This document shows, piece after piece, positions 1-7,555 of a stretch of 9,368 nt of DNA; position 1 is the stretch's first letter, and each line of letters starts with the position of its first letter. The notes under the pieces were generated by a model. It ran no database searches, had not been told where the DNA came from, and worked only from the letters and a program-made list of their open reading frames with translations. The stretch lies in assembly GCA_002426025.1 (NCBI GenBank), contig DINP01000130.1:1-9368 (forward strand). The letters run 5' to 3'. Both the position numbers and the translations under genes were made by a program. This stretch comes from Bacteroidales bacterium UBA5537 (GTDB lineage Bacteria; Bacteroidota; Bacteroidia; Bacteroidales; Lentimicrobiaceae).

Positions 1-25
1 CCCGATCTATTCCGCCAGAAAATAA

Positions 26-33
26 TACCTTTG
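26..33 (+). promoter_or_regulatory. Bacteroidota-type -7 promoter box of the ABC-F gene
   Basis: The octamer TACCTTTG matches the Bacteroidota sigma-70-family -7 consensus TAnnTTTG exactly. It lies 28 bp before the ATG at 62, so the 5' leader would be about 20-25 nt. The expected -33 element would fall in the first few bases of the window and no clear TTTG is visible there. A weak AAAGG at 53-57 sits 4 nt before the ATG and may help ribosome binding. The same octamer occurs before the dehydrogenase gene at 6452-6459. Confidence 0.6.
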
Positions 34-61
34 CACACCAGTTTAAAAAACCAAAGGCAAT

Positions 62-2014
62 ATGCTCTCAGTCAATAACCTATCTGTTTACTTCACCGGA
101 AAGTATCTTTTCGATGATATCAACTTTCTGATCACCGAAAGGGACAGGATTGGGCTGGTTGGTAAGAACGGGGCCGGAAAGACTACGCTTCTCAGGATAA
201 TTACCGGTGAACAAATGCCCGAAAATGGTACTGTTTCCAAACCATCTGATTTGTTGATTGGTTATCTGCCTCAGGAAGTTGTTACCACTGGTGCCGGAAG
301 TGTGTTTGTTGAAACCATAAAGGCTTTCGACAAGGTTTTAAAATTGAAAAGCGAAGGCGAAAGGCTGAGCAATGAAATTACTGAACGCACTGATTTTCAT
401 AGCGGTGAATATCTGAAACTGATCGAGAAACTCAACGACTGCAACGAACATTTCAGGGTTTTGGGTGGCCACGAAATGGAAGGCGAAACAGAAAAAGTAC
501 TGATCGGCTTGGGTTTTAAACCGGCTGATTTTTCGCGCAAGCTGAGTGAATTTAGTGGTGGATGGCGCATGCGCGTTGAACTTGCGAAGCTGCTGTTGAA
601 AAAACCAGGACTGCTGCTACTCGATGAGCCTACCAACCACCTTGATATTGAATCCATTCAGTGGCTAGAAGAGTATCTGCAGAATTTCAGGGGAGCTGTG
701 GTAATTGTTTCGCACGACAGGGCTTTTCTCGATAATGTTACAAATCGCACCATCGAAATTTCGCTGGGAAGAATTTTCGATTTTAAGACTTCCTATTCGG
801 AATATGTTGAACTGCGCAGCGATATGCAGGAACAGCAGATGGCTGCCTTCACAAATCAGCAAAAGCAGTTGGCCGACATCGAAAAATTTATTGAACGTTT
901 CCGTTACAAAGCCACGAAATCGCGGCAGGTTCAGTCGAAGATTAAAATGCTCGATAAGATTGACAGGGTTGAGGTTGATGATGTTGATAAATCATCTATT
1001 CATTTCAAATTTCCTCCGGCTCCGCCATCTGGCAAAATCGTGATAGAAGCAAATGCACTGGCTAAAAGTTATGGCTCAAATCGTGTATTCAGCAATGTTG
1101 ATTTCGCCATTGAACGCAACGATTTTATTGCTTTCGTTGGGAAAAACGGTGAGGGCAAAACAACCCTGGCTAAAATCATTACCGAAGACCTTGACCATAG
1201 CGGTGAATGTAAAATTGGCCATAACGTGAAGATAGGTTATTATGCCCAGAACCAGGCCGATTTGCTCGATCCGGATAGAACTGTATTTCAGACGATTGAC
1301 GATGTGGCTGTTGGCGAAATCAGGCCCAAAGTTCGCAATATTCTTGGTAGTTTCCTGTTTGCCGGTGAAGACATTGAGAAAAAGGTAAAAGTGTTATCGG
1401 GCGGCGAAAAATCGCGGCTGGCACTGGCCAAACTTCTGCTATCTCCGGTTAACCTGTTGGTTTTGGATGAGCCAACTAACCACCTTGATATGATGTCGAA
1501 AGACATTCTGAAAAATGCACTTCTTATGTATGATGGAACCCTCATTGTAGTTTCTCACGACAGGGATTTTATGCAGGGGCTAACAAACAAGGTGTTTGAA
1601 TTCAGGGATGGTAATGTGAGGCAGCACCTTGGCGATATTTATGATTTTCTCGATAAAAAACGCCTGGCAACCCTCGACCAGCTGAATATACAGCGGGCCA
1701 ATGCCAGAAACGATAACAGCGAACCGGTTTCGCAGCAGAAAGTTAATTACGAGAAAAAAAAGTTGCTCGACAAGGAACTGCGCAAAGTTTCAAACCGTAT
1801 TGAAAAATCAGAAGAAGAAATTCACCGCATCGAAAGCGAAATTGCTGCTATTGACCATATGCTGGCCAATCCTGATAAGCATTTAGCTCAAATGGAAGAT
1901 GGCTCAATTTATACCAGGTACGAGGAACTGAAAATACAGTTGAAATCAGAAATGGACAACTGGGAAATGCTGCATTTAGAGCACGAAGAAATTAAAGAAG
2001 GGGCAGGGGAATAA
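62..2014 (+). CDS. ABC-F family ATP-binding protein (ribosome-associated type)
   Basis: This is a soluble protein of 650 residues with two tandem ABC ATPase domains and no membrane segment, the hallmark of ABC-F proteins, which act at the ribosomal E site rather than in transport. Domain 1 has Walker A GKNGAGKT (34-41), signature FSGGW (164-168), Walker B ending in D188-E189 followed by PTNHLD, and switch histidine H218. Domain 2 has Walker A GKNGEGKT (360-367), signature LSGGE (445-449), Walker B ending D469-E470, and H499. Both catalytic glutamates are intact. A charged, helical inter-domain linker (about 240-320, with KATKSRQVQSK near 283-293) corresponds to the P-site tRNA interaction motif. 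The C-terminus from about 563 to 645 is rich in K and E and looks like a coiled coil, as in Uup and YdiF-like members. Length is normal for the family. The start at 62 follows a good promoter and a weak AAAGG. The exact subfamily, and whether it acts in housekeeping or antibiotic protection, cannot be told from sequence alone; a housekeeping role seems more likely in this neighbourhood. Confidence 0.93.
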   Translation: MLSVNNLSVYFTGKYLFDDINFLITERDRIGLVGKNGAGKTTLLRIITGEQMPENGTVSKPSDLLIGYLPQEVVTTGAGSVFVETIKAFDKVLKLKSEGERLSNEITERTDFHSGEYLKLIEKLNDCNEHFRVLGGHEMEGETEKVLIGLGFKPADFSRKLSEFSGGWRMRVELAKLLLKKPGLLLLDEPTNHLDIESIQWLEEYLQNFRGAVVIVSHDRAFLDNVTNRTIEISLGRIFDFKTSYSEYVELRSDMQEQQMAAFTNQQKQLADIEKFIERFRYKATKSRQVQSKIKMLDKIDRVEVDDVDKSSIHFKFPPAPPSGKIVIEANALAKSYGSNRVFSNVDFAIERNDFIAFVGKNGEGKTTLAKIITEDLDHSGECKIGHNVKIGYYAQNQADLLDPDRTVFQTIDDVAVGEIRPKVRNILGSFLFAGEDIEKKVKVLSGGEKSRLALAKLLLSPVNLLVLDEPTNHLDMMSKDILKNALLMYDGTLIVVSHDRDFMQGLTNKVFEFRDGNVRQHLGDIYDFLDKKRLATLDQLNIQRANARNDNSEPVSQQKVNYEKKKLLDKELRKVSNRIEKSEEEIHRIESEIAAIDHMLANPDKHLAQMEDGSIYTRYEELKIQLKSEMDNWEMLHLEHEEIKEGAGE

Positions 2015-2992
2015 TCAGAATTTCCGCTTCAACATGCCGGAAGCAAGTTTTGTCAGTGGTTCAAGTGCTTTTTCCGTTAGCCGGATGTCGTTCAGAAAAT
2101 TCATGGCATTTTTATAATAGGCGAGTATTTTCTCATTTGTCAATGCTTCAATTCCAGAGCGCCTGAAAATTTCCAGTACTTCAGCCACTTTTTCATCATC
2201 ATTGGTATTCCGCGAACTGTAGAGTAACTTAAGTTTTTCGGCATCCTCATTGTTCGCTTGCTGCAGGGCACTCAGGTACAGATAGGTTTTTTTATTGCTT
2301 ACAATATCCCCACCGGTTTTCTTACCAAAAACATCCTCATCGCCAAAGGCATCGAGCAAATCGTCCTGCAACTGGAAAGCGATGCCCAGGTTTTCACCGA
2401 AGTTGTAAATTCTTTCTGCATCATCATCGGTGGCGCCGGCAATCAGGGCTCCTATTTTCAGGCTTGCGGCAAGCAAAACAGCGGTTTTCAGCCTGATCAT
2501 GTTTACATAACCCTCAATACTCACATCGTCCGATTCCTCGAAATCAATATCGTATTGCTGTCCTTCGCAGACTTCAATGGCTGTTTTGGTAAAAACCTTC
2601 ATCAGGCCGGGTAATTTTTCCGGGTCCGATTTGGCCAGCTGACCGTAAGCAATGGCAAACATGGTATCACCGGATAGGATGGCGGTGTTATTGTTCCATT
2701 TTTTATACACAGTTTCGCGGCCGCGCCTTAGCGGTGCCTGATCGATAATGTCATCGTGCAGCAAAGTGAAATTGTGAAAAATTTCAATCGCGACAGCAGC
2801 AGGCAGAGCCTTATCGGGATCACCGCCAAACATCTGTGCAGAGATAAGCGTGAGCAGAGGGCGCAACCTTTTTCCGCCTTGTTCCAGCGTATAGCTGATT
2901 GGCTCATACAATCCGGCCGGCTCTTTATAAATAGGTAATTGTTTTAGCGAATGCGCTATTTTTTCCTGTAATTCCTCAATAGATATCATCAT
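2015..2992 (-). CDS. trans-polyprenyl diphosphate synthase (IspA/GGPP synthase family)
   Basis: The 325-residue protein belongs to the all-alpha trans-isoprenyl diphosphate synthase family, which condenses isopentenyl diphosphate with an allylic diphosphate in the cytosol. Visible motifs are GGKRLRP (39-45), the first aspartate-rich motif DDIID (D80, D81, D84) followed by RRG (89-91), GQQYD (144-148), K169-T170, and the second aspartate-rich motif FQLQDDLLD (206-214, metal-binding D210, D211, D214). The first motif is DDxxD without the two-residue insertion of E. coli IspA. The residue five positions before it is F75; an aromatic residue there usually limits the chain to about C15-C20, so a farnesyl or geranylgeranyl diphosphate synthase is more likely than a long-chain quinone-tail enzyme. 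This is inference from family rules. The gene starts with tandem ATG codons (2992 and 2989), only 6 bp after the rmlA stop, which suggests co-transcription and perhaps translational coupling. Its stop codon abuts that of the convergent ABC-F gene. No Shine-Dalgarno is seen. Confidence 0.9.
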   Translation of the reverse strand: MMISIEELQEKIAHSLKQLPIYKEPAGLYEPISYTLEQGGKRLRPLLTLISAQMFGGDPDKALPAAVAIEIFHNFTLLHDDIIDQAPLRRGRETVYKKWNNNTAILSGDTMFAIAYGQLAKSDPEKLPGLMKVFTKTAIEVCEGQQYDIDFEESDDVSIEGYVNMIRLKTAVLLAASLKIGALIAGATDDDAERIYNFGENLGIAFQLQDDLLDAFGDEDVFGKKTGGDIVSNKKTYLYLSALQQANNEDAEKLKLLYSSRNTNDDEKVAEVLEIFRRSGIEALTNEKILAYYKNAMNFLNDIRLTEKALEPLTKLASGMLKRKF

Positions 2993-2998
2993 ATACTG

Positions 2999-3856
2999 CT
3001 ATGAAATATGCATTAGGTATTCGCCATAGCCGCTCTTCAGTAAGGGTTTGGCAAGTTCGTGCAGTTGAATGAGATTAATGTAACCCATGCGGTAGGCCAC
3101 CTCTTCGATGCAACCGATCTTCAGCCCCTGACGGGTTTCTATCACTTCAACAAACTGAGATGCCTGGTTCAGCGATGAAAAAGTGCCGGTATCGAGCCAG
3201 GCAGTTCCTCGGCTCATTACTTTCACTTTCAGCTTGCCGCGATCGAGATAATGACGGTTAACATCGGTAATTTCATATTCACCACGGGCACTGGGTTTAA
3301 TATTGCGGGCAATGTCAACCACGCTGTTATCGTAAAAGTAGAGACCCGGAACCGCGTAATTCGATTTTGGCTGCTTTGGTTTCTCTTCAATGGAAATAGC
3401 TGTAGCCGATTTATCAAACTCAACCACACCGTATCGTTCAGGGTCGGAAACATGATAGGCAAAAACTATCCCGCCATCAGGCCTTGTGCACTCGCCCAAC
3501 AGGTTTTGCAGACCCGAACTGTAAAAGATATTGTCGCCCAATATCAGTGCGGCATCATCGTTGCCGATAAAAGGTGCGCCAATTACAAAAGCCTGGGCCA
3601 GGCCGTTGGGAACCTGCTGTTCGGCATAACTGAAACGGCATCCCAGCGATTTGCCATCGCCCAGTAATTTCTCGAAATTCGGTAAATCGTAAGGGGTTGA
3701 AATGATCAGGATTTCGTTTATCCCGGCCATCATCAGCACCGATAATGGATAATAGATCATCGGCTTATCGTAAACCGGCATAAGTTGCTTACTTACAGCG
3801 AGTGTTAGCGGATGTAGTCGGGTGCCTGAGCCGCCCGCAAGAATAATTCCTTTCAT
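2999..3856 (-). CDS. rmlA: glucose-1-phosphate thymidylyltransferase
   Basis: This 285-residue enzyme makes dTDP-glucose from glucose 1-phosphate and dTTP, the first step toward dTDP-rhamnose and other deoxy-sugars for surface glycans. The nucleotidyltransferase signature GGSGTRLHPLT (8-18) is followed by K23-QLMP, YDKPMIYYPLSVLM (29-42), the metal-binding LGDN motif with D108, IEEKP (156-160), VPGLYFYD (169-176), GEYEITDVN (192-200) and WLDTGT (220-225) with the second metal aspartate D222. All of these are typical of RmlA/RfbA, and the length (family about 285-295) is complete. The ATG at 3856 is directly followed by the KGIILAGGSGTRL strand, so the start is secure. It sits 22 bp after the exporter gene and 6 bp before the prenyl synthase. 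The usual partners rmlB, rmlC and rmlD are not in this window, so the enzyme is separated from the rest of its pathway here. Other nucleotidyltransferases such as GalU lack this motif set. Confidence 0.95.
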   Translation of the reverse strand: MKGIILAGGSGTRLHPLTLAVSKQLMPVYDKPMIYYPLSVLMMAGINEILIISTPYDLPNFEKLLGDGKSLGCRFSYAEQQVPNGLAQAFVIGAPFIGNDDAALILGDNIFYSSGLQNLLGECTRPDGGIVFAYHVSDPERYGVVEFDKSATAISIEEKPKQPKSNYAVPGLYFYDNSVVDIARNIKPSARGEYEITDVNRHYLDRGKLKVKVMSRGTAWLDTGTFSSLNQASQFVEVIETRQGLKIGCIEEVAYRMGYINLIQLHELAKPLLKSGYGEYLMHIS

Positions 3857-3878
3857 AGCAACTTTATTTTACAGTAAA

Positions 3879-6281
3879 TTAATTCTCTTGTGATGGCTTA
3901 TCGTCGAGTTCAATATCTCCATTGGCATCACTATCATCATCTTCATCGAAAAGCTCGATAAGGGGTTCTTCAAATGTGCGGGTGGTTATCCATTTGTCAA
4001 GCGAAAGCAAGAGCGATGGCAGCAGCAGCAGGTTGGAGAAAAGTGCGATAAGTAATGTAAATGAAATCAGAAAACCCATTGACTGTGTTCCACCGAATGT
4101 AGAAAGGGTGAAAATTGAAAACCCGAAAAACAGGACGATGGAAGAATAAATCATGCTAAATCCGGTTTCGCGTAGCGCGGAAAAGACGGCTGACCGGATA
4201 TTCCAGTTGTTGTGCTTCAGGGCCAGACGGTAGCGCGACAGAAAATGGATGGCATTGTCAACAGAGATACCCAAAGCAATACTGAAAATCAGGATGGTAG
4301 AAGGTTTAATAGAGATTACCAGAAAGCCCATGAGTGCAGCCGTCATCAACTGAGGCAAGAGATTGGGTACCAAAGAAACCGCAACCATTTTAAAGGAATT
4401 AAAAAGCAAGCCAAGCAACACGCCAATAGCTATAACTGCCAGTATCAGACTTGCAATCAGGTTGTGAACCAGGTAATCGGTCCCTTTTAGAAACACGATG
4501 CTCGTACCGGTAAGGTCAACCTTATATTTTGCCGGTGGAAAAATTGAGTCAATGGCCGGGCGCAGTTCGTCGCGGATGCGCTGAATATCGCGGGTTCCGA
4601 TGTTGGCCATCTGCACGCTGATGCGCGTTTTACTCAGGCTGGTATCTACAAATGAATTGAGAATGGTTCGTTTGTTGCTTTTCAGCGAGGGCAGGTATTG
4701 AAGTATAAAATTGCGTTCCTGGCTGTTTGGTATGCTGTACATAGCAGGATCGCCGTTGTAAAATGCCTGTTTTGAATATTTTACCAGTTCAGCGACCGAA
4801 AGTGGTTTTGAGAATTCAGGATATTTGGCGAGGGTATCCTGCAGATCACTTATTTTCTGTATGGTTGACATTTGCATCACACCACGTGGTTTGCGGGTGT
4901 CAATGGTAATTTCGAAAGGAAGTATGCCTTTAAACTCATGCTCAAAAAAGAGCAGATCCTTATACAGCGAATGGTTGTGCGGAATATCATCAACAACATT
5001 TCCGGTAGTCTTCAGTTTCGAAACACCAATAACAGCAAGAACAACTCCAACAGTAGTAGTAATATAAATAGCCTTCCTGTGATTTTCAACCAGATTGACG
5101 ATGTATGAAATAATAGAGGTGGTGTGTTTGTTATCAAGATGTTTGATATGCCTTAGTTGGGGCGGATCGAGGTAACTATACAGGATAGGGATAAGGAAAA
5201 TGCTTAACAGAAAAACGCCCATAATATTGATAGCGGCCACGACACCAAATTCAACCAAAAGTTTGTTGCCGGTAATGATAAACGCCGCAAATCCCACGGC
5301 AGTGGTAAGATTGGTAAGGAAAGTGGCATTACCCGTGCGCACAACCACGCGTGCCAGGGCTTTCACTTTATTGCCATGCTCCCTGTATTCGTGGTGGTAT
5401 TTGTTTAGCAGAAAAATGCAGTTTTCAACACCTATAATAACCAGTAATGGTGGAATAATCCCGGTAAGGATGGTGATTTCGTAACCCATTATCCCCAGTG
5501 TACCCATTACCCAAACCACGCTGATAAGCACTATAAGCATAGGAAACATCACCGCTTTAAAGGACCTGAAAAACAGGAACAATGCCAGCGAAGCAATCAC
5601 CATCGAGAGAATCATAAAAAGCAGCAACTCATCTTTCACCATTTTCATGGTTTTGGTTCGTATGTAGGGCATCCCTGAGAAATGAACCTCGATGTTGTGC
5701 TTATTGCTGAATTGCGCCACTTCATCTTCAATATCGCTGATCAGCGCTATGCGGCTTTTGTTGTTCAGTCGGTCTTTGTCGAGAGTTAGCATCATCAGGG
5801 TGGCATTGGTCTCTTTGTTGATGATGAGCCCGTCGTAGAAGGGGAGTTCGTAAATCCGTTTCTTAAGGCTGTCGAGTTCGGCCTGGGTTTGTGGTTTTTG
5901 TTCAAAAACCGGCTTAAAATCAAACTTACGGGTAGAGTCGTTTTTGACAAGTGTGTATAGTTTCCCTATGGAAAGCACTTCCTGAACGCCATCTACCGCG
6001 CGGAGCCGGGTGGTGAGGTCGTACCAGTCGTTGAACTCGTTGAGGCTGAATAGCTTATCGTCTTTGATGCCGATAAAAAGTACAGCTCCATCCTGTCCGA
6101 ATGTTTCCTTAAAGTGGTTGTAAATGATACTCGTAGAGTCGGTTTCGGGCAACATTTGAGCCATCTCGTACGAAAGATGGACTTTAGTAGCCATAAAGCC
6201 CATAAAAGCTGTGATGACAAGAATTGCAATAAGGTTGCCTAAACGGTTACGGAGAATAAAACGGACAAGAAAATTCCACAT
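3879..6281 (-). CDS. RND superfamily / MMPL-type exporter, 12 TM segments
   Basis: I place the start at the ATG at 6281 (800 residues, beginning MWNFLVRFIL). An in-frame TTG five codons upstream (6296) would give 805 but is less likely. The protein has two homologous halves. TM1 is near 17-33, followed by a large extracytoplasmic loop (about 34-218) and five TMs (about 219-237, 242-262, 268-292, 320-340, 345-370). TM7 is near 403-420, with a second large loop (about 421-606) and TMs 8-12 (about 607-760). This is the RND topology of COG1033-type predicted exporters. In the fourth TM of the second half, GISVDNAIHFLSRY (671-684) carries an acidic D675 of the kind used in RND proton relays. The corresponding first-half segment IGVENCIFLLNKY (283-295) has E286. 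The cytoplasmic C-terminus is very acidic (DEDDDSD at 779-785). The substrate is unknown; lipids or hydrophobic compounds are common for this superfamily. No adjacent membrane-fusion or outer-membrane factor is present. It is the first gene of a likely operon with rmlA and the prenyl synthase. Confidence 0.88.
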   Translation of the reverse strand: MWNFLVRFILRNRLGNLIAILVITAFMGFMATKVHLSYEMAQMLPETDSTSIIYNHFKETFGQDGAVLFIGIKDDKLFSLNEFNDWYDLTTRLRAVDGVQEVLSIGKLYTLVKNDSTRKFDFKPVFEQKPQTQAELDSLKKRIYELPFYDGLIINKETNATLMMLTLDKDRLNNKSRIALISDIEDEVAQFSNKHNIEVHFSGMPYIRTKTMKMVKDELLLFMILSMVIASLALFLFFRSFKAVMFPMLIVLISVVWVMGTLGIMGYEITILTGIIPPLLVIIGVENCIFLLNKYHHEYREHGNKVKALARVVVRTGNATFLTNLTTAVGFAAFIITGNKLLVEFGVVAAINIMGVFLLSIFLIPILYSYLDPPQLRHIKHLDNKHTTSIISYIVNLVENHRKAIYITTTVGVVLAVIGVSKLKTTGNVVDDIPHNHSLYKDLLFFEHEFKGILPFEITIDTRKPRGVMQMSTIQKISDLQDTLAKYPEFSKPLSVAELVKYSKQAFYNGDPAMYSIPNSQERNFILQYLPSLKSNKRTILNSFVDTSLSKTRISVQMANIGTRDIQRIRDELRPAIDSIFPPAKYKVDLTGTSIVFLKGTDYLVHNLIASLILAVIAIGVLLGLLFNSFKMVAVSLVPNLLPQLMTAALMGFLVISIKPSTILIFSIALGISVDNAIHFLSRYRLALKHNNWNIRSAVFSALRETGFSMIYSSIVLFFGFSIFTLSTFGGTQSMGFLISFTLLIALFSNLLLLPSLLLSLDKWITTRTFEEPLIELFDEDDDSDANGDIELDDKPSQEN

Positions 6282-6318
6282 ACTGGCTGCAATCAAACAG
6301 GTTGAATCAATTGATAAT

Positions 6319-6326
6319 CAAAGTTA
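6319..6326 (-). promoter_or_regulatory. candidate -7 box for the exporter-rmlA-prenyl synthase cluster
   Basis: On the minus strand this reads TAACTTTG, an exact match to TAnnTTTG, 37 bp before the ATG at 6281. A 10-bp palindrome, ATCAATTGAT (6306-6315), lies where the transcript would begin. A second match, TAATTTTG, is at 6358-6365 on the same strand. I see no clear -33 TTTG at the expected spacing for either, so the choice is tentative. The divergent spacer 6282-6497 holds this, the dehydrogenase promoter and no gene. Confidence 0.4.
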
Positions 6327-6447
6327 TAATTTAACCATGACCAGAGAAATAAAGTGCCAAAATTACGATTTTCCGCTGATATACCGACATTTACAAAGCA
6401 AAAAGGCATAGAATAAATGGAGAACAATCAGTTATGGTCGTTTACTT

Positions 6448-6465
6448 CCTTTACCTTTGTAAAGG
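6448..6465. repeat. perfect inverted repeat covering the dehydrogenase promoter
   Basis: CCTTTAC at 6448-6454 and GTAAAGG at 6459-6465 are perfect inverted arms of 7 bp separated by CTTT. The repeat encloses the whole -7 box. It could be an operator half-site pair for a dimeric regulator, or a chance result of the T/A-rich promoter consensus. Confidence 0.5.
6452..6459 (+). promoter_or_regulatory. Bacteroidota-type -7 promoter box of the dehydrogenase gene
   Basis: TACCTTTG matches TAnnTTTG exactly and is identical to the box before the ABC-F gene. It lies 38 bp before the ATG at 6498, giving a leader of roughly 30 nt. No strong -33 TTTG is visible at the usual spacing, and no Shine-Dalgarno precedes the ATG, which is common in this phylum. 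Confidence 0.6.
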
Positions 6466-6497
6466 TATTTTGATATCACGGTTTAACCCTATTTGGC

Positions 6498-7454
6498 ATG
6501 AAAAAGCAGGTTTTGTTTATTGACAGCACGCATCCTTATTTGCCCGAAGAGCTTTCCCGGCTTGGGTTTGAGTGTAGCCACTACAAAGGTACTGATCGTA
6601 CCGAAGTTCTTGCGATGTTGCCTGGCTTCGATGGCCTTGTTATCCGAAGCAAAATAAAACTCGATCGCGAAGCCATTGATCAGGCATCAAAAGCTAAGTT
6701 TATTGCCCGCGTGGGCGCCGGTATGGAAAACATTGACCATGAATATGCCACTGCCAATGGTATTATTTGCCTGAACGCACCCGAAGGTAACCGCGATGCA
6801 GTGGGTGAACATGCGCTGGGAATGCTGCTATCACTGTTGAACCACCTTTGCCGTGTGAATGTGGAAGTGCGCACCGGAACCTGGATACGCGAAGGTAACC
6901 GGGGGACTGAAATTGGAGGTAAAACAATCGCCATTATCGGTTACGGTAATACAGGTGGGGCTTTCGCCGAAAAATTAAGCGGTTTCAGAGCCAACGTTAT
7001 TGCTTACGACAAATACAAAACCGGGTTCAGTGAGCTGTATGTAAAGGAAGTTCAAATGGAGGAGGTTTTTAAGGATGCTGATATCTTAAGCCTTCATGTT
7101 CCGCTTACCGCCGAAACCAGTCAACTGATCAATAAAGCCTACCTCGATAAATTCCGGAAACCTATCTATTTAATCAACACTGCCCGTGGCCAATGTTTAG
7201 ATACCGCAGCCCTGATGGATGCCATTGATTCCGGGAAGGTGCTGGGAGCTGCGCTCGATGTGCTGGAATATGAAAAACTTTCATTCGAAAACCTCGACAC
7301 CGCCAATCTGCCCGATCCATTTAAAAGATTGATCGCCAGCGACAAGGTATTGCTATCACCACATATTGCTGGTTGGACGCATGAATCGAATTATAAAATG
7401 GCCAAAGTGCTGATTGAGAAGATTGAGGATTGTTTGAATAAGGGGCAGTTTTAG
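6498..7454 (+). CDS. D-2-hydroxyacid dehydrogenase, phosphoglycerate dehydrogenase-like
   Basis: The 318-residue protein is an NAD-dependent D-isomer 2-hydroxyacid dehydrogenase. The Rossmann motif is GYGNTG (148-153), with D171 at the end of the next strand (VIAYD), favouring NAD over NADP. The catalytic triad is visible: R230 in NTARG, E259 after the LDVLEYE strand, and H289 in SPHIAGWT. The substrate-side region includes RVGAGMENID (71-80) and NRDAVGEHALGMLL (98-111). There is no C-terminal ACT domain, so it is the short form without serine feedback regulation. The stretch between E259 and H289 is about 8 residues longer than in E. coli SerA. 3-Phosphoglycerate oxidation for serine synthesis is plausible, but serC is not adjacent, and glyoxylate, hydroxypyruvate or another 2-oxoacid reductase cannot be excluded. 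The ATG at 6498 fits the alignment start (KKQVLFID strand) and the upstream promoter. The gene stands alone, divergent from the exporter cluster and convergent with the phosphofructokinase. Confidence 0.88.
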   Translation: MKKQVLFIDSTHPYLPEELSRLGFECSHYKGTDRTEVLAMLPGFDGLVIRSKIKLDREAIDQASKAKFIARVGAGMENIDHEYATANGIICLNAPEGNRDAVGEHALGMLLSLLNHLCRVNVEVRTGTWIREGNRGTEIGGKTIAIIGYGNTGGAFAEKLSGFRANVIAYDKYKTGFSELYVKEVQMEEVFKDADILSLHVPLTAETSQLINKAYLDKFRKPIYLINTARGQCLDTAALMDAIDSGKVLGAALDVLEYEKLSFENLDTANLPDPFKRLIASDKVLLSPHIAGWTHESNYKMAKVLIEKIEDCLNKGQF

Positions 7455-7529
7455 GGGCTCAGAGCAAAAGAATCTACGATTTTAGATTTACCATTTACTG
7501 TGATGTTTAAGTCATAGCTATGTAAGTGC

Positions 7530-7555
7530 TTATAAGAAAGAATAATTTCTTATAA
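7530..7555. terminator. perfect 10-bp AT-rich hairpin between convergent genes (possible bidirectional terminator)
   Basis: TTATAAGAAA (7530-7539) and TTTCTTATAA (7546-7555) are perfect inverted arms around a 6-nt loop. The position between two converging genes suits a bidirectional terminator. The stem has only two G/C pairs and no clean U-tract follows on either strand, so it does not meet the classic intrinsic-terminator rule. A protein-binding site is an alternative. Confidence 0.35.

Noticed and set aside
62..2014. ABC-F protein as an antibiotic-resistance determinant
   Set aside because: No resistance-gene context, mobile element or shift in base composition; the general sequence fits housekeeping ABC-F proteins equally well or better.
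2022..2044. Possible terminator hairpin for the ABC-F gene inside the prenyl synthase 3' end
   Set aside because: Only 5-bp alternative stems form (TTCCG with CGGAA, or GCTTC with GAAGC), followed by a weak TTTT; the sequence is explained by coding.
2258..2614. A 118-codon open frame on the plus strand opposite the prenyl synthase
   Set aside because: Fully antisense to a gene with complete catalytic motifs, and its translation shows no family features.
3251..3667. A 138-codon open frame on the plus strand opposite rmlA
   Set aside because: It lies wholly inside a strongly supported gene, has no recognisable domain and no promoter or ribosome site; it is a shadow of rmlA coding sequence.
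6282..6296. TTG at 6296 as the start of the RND exporter
   Set aside because: The ATG five codons downstream (6281) begins a typical short cytoplasmic N-terminus before TM1; the extra residues add nothing recognisable.
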